NCBI GenBank assembly: GCA_004352715.1
Contig: SCFE01000107.1
Location: 563,656-627,655, forward strand
Direction: 5' to 3'
DNA length: 64,000 nt
From: Hofstenia miamia
Taxonomy: Eukaryota; Xenacoelomorpha; Acoela
Below are positions 59,101 through 64,000 of this stretch, piece by piece. The position numbers were made by a program, and so were the translations under genes. The notes below the pieces were generated by a model. The model did not search any database, was not told where the DNA came from, and saw only the letters and a list, made by a program, of their open reading frames with translations. Every line of letters starts with the position of its first letter. Position 1 is the stretch's first letter.

Positions 59101-60383
59101 ATATGTTGTGGAGGGATTGGAAAAAATTTCACCAAAATGCTTCTCGCAAGGATTTTGGAGAATAGGAAAATCATAAAAACTGTATCATGTGATATCATTT
59201 TATTTTATGTGGTGGAAGTATGCACTCGCAAAATGTTTTGCTTCATTATGAAATGACTATAATTTTGAAAGCATGTTTTTCAAATTAGAAAAAGTCGTCT
59301 GTTGTTTGATGTATTGTAATTTATACGATCTAAACTGATTGGCATCGACTTATTGCTTTACGGAAGAAAATTTCAAATAGTTAGCATATTCATAAATATG
59401 TCATTATAATGAATGGAATTGTTTTTCAACTGGGATTGTTTTCTAAACAATGACTGTTTATATGCGACTCACAAGAATATCAATACATAATCCATTCCCA
59501 TGAATGTATTTTTAAATTTTGAATCTTTCTATAAGTCGATTACTAAAAGAAATGGATTGAAATGTAATATTAATTTAGCCTTTAAACTTTAGTTTTGAAA
59601 ATTATTTTTCGCCAAATGATTCGTTAATGTTCGTTAATTCCCCTTAATTATCTGATTAGAGTTGCACACTAGAAATATTCGTTTGAAATTCTGTCCAGTT
59701 CCACTTGGTTATGCAGACTTTTTTTAATCGTAATTCGTGTTTTCGCATTTACTCGGGTATCCATTTAAAGTTCTAAGTCAATCTTTCAAAACTGAGCCAG
59801 TAATTGAAGGAATATTAGTATCATAAAATCGGGATTGAATCTACTTGCATTTTAAATCTTTACAAAGGAAACCAGGAAAGTCCAATGTTATACAACAGAT
59901 GTTCCTTGAAATATATGCAAAGACTGCTAACCCTTTGCTGATAAATACAACCAAATTTTAATGCCACGAACTACACACTAGTTTGTGAAAATCGAATCTT
60001 TTTCAGTACATCTCATTTAACTAAGATATATTTATCTACTTCAGAATTCACGCCTTTGTTCATGTTTACTTATTTAAACCAGTTTTGATCAGATTCAATT
60101 TTTACTTGAGAAAGGTGTACTTATGCTCAGACAAGATCGGTTTTGTTCCAGTTACACTAATGTTCATATGAATTTTTAGGACCGTCTTCCTCCGAGATTA
60201 TGGTGTGACTTTTGTGACTGTTTCGATCTCCATGACACAGACGATTGTCCGAGTCAACAAGCCACAGATAGTCCACCTCCTTCTCGTCATAAAGGGTCAA
60301 GAACCATTGAAAGGCCTTATTGTGAAAGCTGTGAAGTCTTTGGGCATTGGACTCATGATTGTGATGATGAAGAAACCTTCTGA
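39907..60383 (+). CDS. clip1: CLIP-170 (CAP-Gly domain microtubule plus-end linker protein)
   Basis: Exons: 39907-40111, 40937-41238, 44915-45124, 45538-45780, 47018-47140, 52472-52681, 55943-57460, 57629-57778, 58230-58247 and 58490-58513 (candidate microexons), and 60180-60383. All junctions are GT...AG and in phase, giving about 1068 residues (1054 without the microexons), shorter than the roughly 1400 of vertebrate CLIP-170. A basic Ser/Pro-rich head comes first. CAP-Gly 1 follows (about 85-155, GKNDGS at 124-129), then CAP-Gly 2 (about 224-295, GKNNG at 265-269). A Ser-rich linker leads to a coiled coil (about 362-960) ending in [16 protein letters not shown]. Two zinc knuckles follow (C-x2-C-x5-H-x4-C from residue 1010, then C-x2-C-x4-H-x4-C), and the protein ends DDEETF. 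In animals the CAP-Gly domains bind the EEY/F tails of tubulin and EB1, and the knuckle/ETF tail binds the protein's own CAP-Gly domains and dynactin. Exons could be missing between 47141 and 52471. Confidence 0.92.
41239..44914. other. CLIP-170 intron, 3.7 kb
   Basis: AT-rich, with no recognisable coding sequence. At about 44455-44640 there is a GAGCTCG/CGAGC-rich foldback patch (CGAGCTTGACGTAAGCTCG is a 7-bp stem with a 5-nt loop), probably a decayed MITE. Confidence 0.5.
44530..44632. repeat. GAGCTCGGGCTCGG / CCGAGCC foldback patch
   Basis: GAGCTCGGGCTCGG at about 44542 is loosely complementary to ACCGAGCCTGG at about 44604, and CGAGCTTGACGTAAGCTCG between them forms a small hairpin. The GC content stands out from the AT-rich intron around it. 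A hAT-like MITE remnant is the likeliest reading. Confidence 0.4.
49343..49663 (+). CDS. Possible nested small ORF (106 residues), function unknown
   Basis: This single-exon frame lies in the 5.3-kb CLIP intron between exons 5 and 6. It is Ser/Thr-rich ([20 protein letters not shown]) and less biased towards AT codons than neighbouring noise, and it ends in a basic hydrophobic tail ([17 protein letters not shown]). Exon 5 ends in phase 0, and the nearest AG (before CAATGG) would put this frame out of phase, so it does not fit as a CLIP exon. It could be a nested gene, an exon spliced in another way, or chance. I recognise no family. Confidence 0.25.
   Translation: MESIHLGSDSLSIVTKHSASSEQLRTSAYSPTELLQPAHKNVTSSVKSVLHQNLLQYVNPISLNEASKFEILSPNGKTRNTFKKFFLLLIRCIFKFPRKIFRFINF
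50005..50140. repeat. (TA)n and (CA)n(TA)n microsatellites
   Basis: A TA run at about 50009-50028 and a CACACA run passing into TA at about 50095-50138 flank the left end of the Tc1-like element. Confidence 0.85.
50148..51804 (+). mobile_element. Tc1-like DNA transposon with long terminal inverted repeats, decayed
   Basis: The left end reads CAGTGTACGACAAATTACTT after a TA, as in Tc1 elements. About 215 bp from 50161 are repeated in inverted orientation at about 51585-51789 (shared ACAACACAGTTT, then ATTTTATTATAATTTT, then AGCAACAAATATATTGA). The repeats also hold several ATTACTTGRGACAA motifs. The extreme right end has drifted. The element lies in the CLIP intron between exons 5 and 6 and carries a broken transposase. 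Confidence 0.85.
50594..51535 (+). pseudogene. Tc1-like DD34E transposase, broken
   Basis: The N-terminal helix-turn-helix ([20 protein letters not shown], about 50603) is followed, across stops and frameshifts, by [14 protein letters not shown] (first catalytic Asp, about 50990) and KQVVKHP. The open frame 51197-51532 then has [12 protein letters not shown] (second Asp), [19 protein letters not shown] (catalytic Glu, with 34 residues between Asp and Glu) and the end at [10 protein letters not shown] functional enzyme would cut and paste the element at TA sites. The middle part (50806-51196) is unreadable as a single frame, so this copy is inactive. Confidence 0.85.
51805..52471. other. Remainder of the CLIP intron before exon 6
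   Basis: AT-rich. One segment (about 52359-52414) is bounded by CAG and GTAATA and could be read as a small exon, but it ends in phase 1 and does not fit the phase-0 exon at 52472. Confidence 0.4.
53305..55757 (+). mobile_element. 5'-truncated CR1/Jockey-type LINE with (ATT)n tail, in a CLIP intron
   Basis: The element begins inside the endonuclease, carries one long open frame (53310-55679), an AATAAA at 55721 and an (ATT)n tail at about 55732-55757. It inserted between CLIP exons 6 and 7 in the same orientation as the gene. C-rich coding sequence (CTTCC, CTCT) makes it stand out from the AT-rich intron. It is the same kind of element as 11500-15331 but much less decayed. Confidence 0.9.
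53310..55679 (+). pseudogene. LINE ORF2 remainder: endonuclease C-terminus and reverse transcriptase (789 codons, open)
   Basis: The frame starts just after where the endonuclease GDFN motif would be and keeps [12 protein letters not shown] and KLSDHSFV (SDH motif, about residue 67). Reverse transcriptase motifs follow: [20 protein letters not shown], then [15 protein letters not shown], then [15 protein letters not shown] (motif A), [20 protein letters not shown] and [10 protein letters not shown] (residues 500-509). The thumb and a Cys/His-rich tail ([15 protein letters not shown]) end the protein. The usual first Asp of motif A is Asn here (codon AAC at 54552-54554, residue 415), and the usual LGP after PQGS is FAV. 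With the missing endonuclease N-terminus, both changes suggest a dead copy despite the open frame. Confidence 0.85.
58230..58247 (+). other. clip1: Candidate 18-nt microexon of CLIP-170
   Basis: TTTGTAG|GTGGATATTATTGAACAG|GTATAC has both splice consensus ends and encodes VDIIEQ in phase 0, between exon 8 (57778) and the zinc-knuckle exon (60180). Its length is a multiple of three, so it could be included or skipped without changing the frame. Confidence 0.5.
58490..58513 (+). other. clip1: Candidate 24-nt microexon of CLIP-170
   Basis: ATTTCAG|ATGGACCCCATCATTGAGGATGAT|GTATGT encodes MDPIIEDD in phase 0, with good acceptor and donor. The acidic product suits the acidic linker that precedes the zinc knuckles in CLIP-170. 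Confidence 0.6.
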
Positions 60384-63084
60384 ATGGTTGGGTTTCTATT
60401 TTACTCTAAAAGAAGTTGTCTTAGTATTTTATAGGAAGACATTAGTAGTATCATCTAATAACTGATATGTATCTGGTAGGGGTTTCTTAGCACTCCAAGT
60501 GCATCTGCGAAAATTTTATACGTATTGTTTCTGGGCATATTTTTACCACTTAAATGTATTTATTTATATTTCAGCGCATTAATTTTGAAACAATGCTTGC
60601 GAAACATTATTTTATGCATTACGAATTATAGAATGCACTTGAATGTTTGTCAACATGTTTCGTGTTCACAAATCGTTGATATTCTACACAGCAATGAAGA
60701 GTCTTTGTATTTTCTGTTACAAAATAACATCTTCCGCACTTAGCAGAATCTTGTATTTACATAGAAGAATAATGCGTAAAATAACTTTTCAAATTCACAC
60801 TAATAATTTTTACTGGCAAAAGGAAGTCTGGGCGTTCTTGCCTGAGGATGTTGCAGGCGATTGTTAATGTGAGGAGTGATGAGAAACATTGTAAACATTT
60901 TTGAGGAGCTGAGATCGGTTTAGATTGCGTTCGTAATGCGCAGGCATTAACTTTTGCACATTGCAAATGCATTGTAACATGCGATGTTTATCATATGATA
61001 AAAAATAACTAATGGATAGCGGCTGGTTGTTCTCTTTGTAAAATTTTCACGAATCACTGTGCCTGAATATCCACAGCAATATTTCGTTATAGAACTATTT
61101 CTGCATTTTTTCTTCATTTGCAGAAACATGTTTTTTCAGCTGCTGTGTTGCGAGATTTATTTGGTTTTGGAATATGTGAAACGAGCGCATTGGACTTCCA
61201 ATAGTCCTGCAATCTAAGGACGCTTCTTGCAAGAAATTTAGTTACATTACAGTAGTAAAGACGTTGTCCAACTTAATGTTTCGTCCAAAATTATAGTGAT
61301 GCACATCTCTTTGATTTTGATTGATTTCTAGATATTGATAATTTTCCCTTTTGCAGATCTGTACATTTCGATAGTTACATTGTCTCGATATCAGCCACTG
61401 TCTAAACATTTATTTCGTATTTTCCGGATTTTGGGGCATATTTGCTCGATAGAAACAGTTTTTCCTAGAATGTACGAGTCGCTACAAAACCTTATAGATT
61501 TTAGTTGTTCTTTTGCTATCTACAAATGGAGTGGTTACTTGGTAAATTGAAATTGCTTTATCGTCAAATATATGTCTTTCTGCCCTACATTCAAAGTACA
61601 ACGTTCTCCTGAATGTATTTAGACCCTTCACTGACATAGCAGCCTTAAGAATAGTAGAGCGTCAATACACATTCCATAGTGACTAAATTTATTATTTATA
61701 CCAAATATTTTGATGTCATCCCTAAACTGATAAGAGTAAAACAACTTCAATAAAAACACATTTTAATATGCTGTTTTATTTCTGCATTTTTTTCAGTTTT
61801 CGTTTTTATTTATGAGCGTTTCTTCCGAATGATTGAGACACTACGTTCATGAATGTATATTCTCGATATTCATTTTCACAAAGGAAGACATCAAATCGTG
61901 GGTTATTCCCTTTATTTGATTTTTTCTAAAATTATAGGTTTAACATAGGTAATATGTTCATAATACTACTGTATATTATTATCATTTAAGACACAACTCA
62001 TGAACTAGCTATAACCATATTTATGTTTAGATGTCAACCGTGTTTCCCAAGTCTACACTGTCATTCCTGGCTTTAGCGGTTGAATTAATGGTGCTATATT
62101 ATTAATTGTCTCCCGTGACTTTGTAATTTGCAAAAGACTGCGTCCTTACTTTCATTAGCTTAGATTGTACAATATTTTAATTTCTAATAGATTCAATCTT
62201 TTGTACGTAGTGTTACATTTTTAGCGCTGTCCCATAGTTCAAATAATTATTCAAATTTTCATTGTTTTTTTAATGTGAAAAAGTTAAATGTTACAATATT
62301 TTCCGGTTTTTACTCAATTGGCAGTAAAAATAACTATATTTTCGAGAATTGTTTTGGACATTCTACAAATAATTTACATTTATTCATATAACATTTCAAA
62401 ACAAGTTTTCACTGTATTTCTTAGAAGCAGTTTAGAACTTGATAATCATGTTTAACAATGTTACAACACCATTCATAATTATTTTTGCACTTTTACACAT
62501 GCGTTTGAATTTCAGTACCACGCTACTTTTTCGTGCGCATTTAAAATTTGATTAAATATCTAATGTTAGTCATATGCCCCCTCTTTATGGATTTACCTTT
62601 TAATTAGTGACAAGTTGTATTTCGCATAAAGAGCATTAAATTTAGGATTTTGTTGTAAATTTCATTATTATAATACAAATTCATTCAATATATTTTAAAT
62701 AAGAAAACAATTTATTGTGCCTCTGAATAAAAACATGAGACAAATGTGTAGTGTCAAAGAATAGTTAATCTCATAAAAAGTCAGCCATGCAAAAATTGTT
62801 TTCACCGATTTGCTGCAACAATCAGTTATTAGTAAGAAAATATTTCAAATCACTGCACAATTACCAGGTATAATGATAATGGATTCTTATTCTTAAATTA
62901 TTGAAGTATTCTTAGAATTTATAGTTGAGCATTTTTAATGATTTTAAATGTATCAGACATGCTAGTTGTTGATTTAAGGCCAAGCTTTGCATTAAGTTTA
63001 TCGATCTTGTAAACAAATCTTAATTTTTCTTTAATGAATTCTAGCTTACTTATTTGATGAGGAAATCTAATGGAATTTATTAGA
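60384..63084 (+). other. 3' UTR and downstream flank of the CLIP-170 gene
   Basis: No coding sequence is recognisable. AATAAA at 61749-61754 is a candidate polyadenylation signal and would give a 3' UTR of about 1.4 kb. Other weaker AT-rich signals exist, so this is a suggestion only. Confidence 0.4.
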
Positions 63085-63425
63085 TTCAATGCACATGTGG
63101 TGATGATTATATCGGATATTGCGGTCGGCAACTAAGCAGAAGAACAAAATAACACGAAACTAAGTCAACCATTTCAAAACACCTAAAAATTGTGGACTAA
63201 GTTATGATGTAAAAATACTGATACAAAATATCTTAAGATTACTGAAAGCATTCTAATTAGATCATTTCCACCAAGTCTAAATACGAAAGAAGATTACATA
63301 CATAAACTATTGTTACCAATAATTAAGGTATAGCAAAATAATATATTATTATAAAATCAAGTAAATTTAGAGGGAATTATTTGTAAAACTGACAACGACT
63401 TTGTAAGTCGAAATATATTTGAATG
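63085..63425 (+). pseudogene. Penelope-like element relic (GIY-YIG end), most decayed copy
   Basis: One frame reads CTCGDDYIGYCGRQLSRRTK, a stop, then HETKSTISKHLK. This is the GIY-YIG pattern (YIG, then RQL.RR, then STISKHL) of Penelope-like elements. About 270 bp further, CGACTTTGTAAGTCGAAATA marks the usual 3' end. Several stops are present. Confidence 0.6.
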
Positions 63426-64000
63426 TTTTTGTTAAAAATCTTAGAATTATCTTTTGAATACAAATTCATCTTAGCGCGTGTGATTTGGTACCATTATGAA
63501 GTAAGAATATTTTATTTTCGCAATTCAGTTTAGTGTTTGCACTACACTTCAGTGGGTTTATTATTATCAGCATTTTAGGCTTAATTTCTTCATAATGTGA
63601 TGTGTGAGTTTGTTACATTACGATATTGGGTCACGTTACATAGATATTTAACTTTTTTCCCAACGAAATTGAATTTCCAAACTTGATGCTGTTTACAATG
63701 ACAGATCCTAGTTCTTACATGAGTAAATCAATGGATAGTTTGAAATTATTTTATCCAAGTTCATTCAAATCGCGGGCAGTGCTCTTGCCTTTGTTCGGAT
63801 TTGCGAAAAAATTTGAGAGCTTAACAAGGACGTCAGCTTTCTGAGGTTGACTTTTTTTCAAACAAATATATCCCTTCCACCAGAACTTGTACGAACTAGA
63901 TGGGGTACATTGGTTTCAACGGCAATTTTCAATGCTGATAATTTCAATATTATTTGAGAGCATGTAATGGAAATGGACGAATTTTCAGAAAGCGTTTGAA
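63426..64000. other. Non-coding flank at the window edge
   Basis: AT-rich sequence with no recognisable gene or repeat. Confidence 0.4.

Noticed and set aside
1-64000. tRNA, rRNA or CRISPR arrays
   Set aside because: I saw no cloverleaf with A and B boxes, no rRNA-like conserved block and no regularly spaced repeat-spacer array. The minisatellite at 39350 has irregular spacing and is in an animal genome.

Overview
The window is AT-rich DNA from an invertebrate animal. Its genes are split by introns with GT...AG ends, (TA)n tracts are common, and it carries many kinds of decayed transposable elements, including LINEs, Penelope-like relics, an LTR element, Tc1/mariner elements and MITEs. Two genes place it firmly in Metazoa: a CLIP-170 orthologue, and the ciliary dynein-assembly factor CFAP300. 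I cannot name the species. A marine invertebrate such as a tunicate or cnidarian would fit, but that is a guess.

Region 1-22 kb has no intact gene. It opens with a decayed SLC22-type transporter (1-1402), then a decayed uncharacterised, probably transposon-borne gene on the minus strand (4848-5990). Next is a nested insertion: an LTR element on the minus strand (9704-16841, 4-bp target duplication GTAT) interrupted by a plus-strand LINE with a (TAG)n tail. An old mariner-like transposase (18290-18786) and a short retroelement tail (21663-21833) follow.

Region 22-35 kb holds two genes facing away from each other. On the minus strand I assembled a five-exon gene (22486-30410, 409 codons) from exons whose splice sites and phases fit exactly. 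Most of its exons are short or lack a start codon, so a simple ORF search misses them. I do not recognise its product. On the plus strand is cfap300 (31296-34543), two exons of about the expected length, but with an in-frame TAA at codon 18. The 0.9 kb between the two starts is largely a Tigger/pogo-like MITE and a (TA)n tract. The introns hold Penelope-like fragments and other repeats.

Region 36-39 kb holds two non-LTR retrotransposon fragments that abut in opposite orientations, followed by a short degenerate minisatellite.

Region 39.9-60.4 kb is the CLIP-170 gene on the plus strand. It has two CAP-Gly domains, a Ser-rich linker, a long coiled coil on one 1.5-kb exon, two zinc knuckles and an EETF C-terminus. 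Two in-phase candidate microexons (18 and 24 nt) lie between the coiled coil and the zinc knuckles. Its introns contain a Tc1-like element with long inverted repeats and a 5'-truncated LINE whose reverse transcriptase frame is open but catalytically altered. After the gene comes a probable 3' UTR and one more Penelope-like relic.

The assembly has visible faults: four N gaps, a 410-bp exact duplication on either side of a single N at 15984, and duplicated flanks at two of the gaps.
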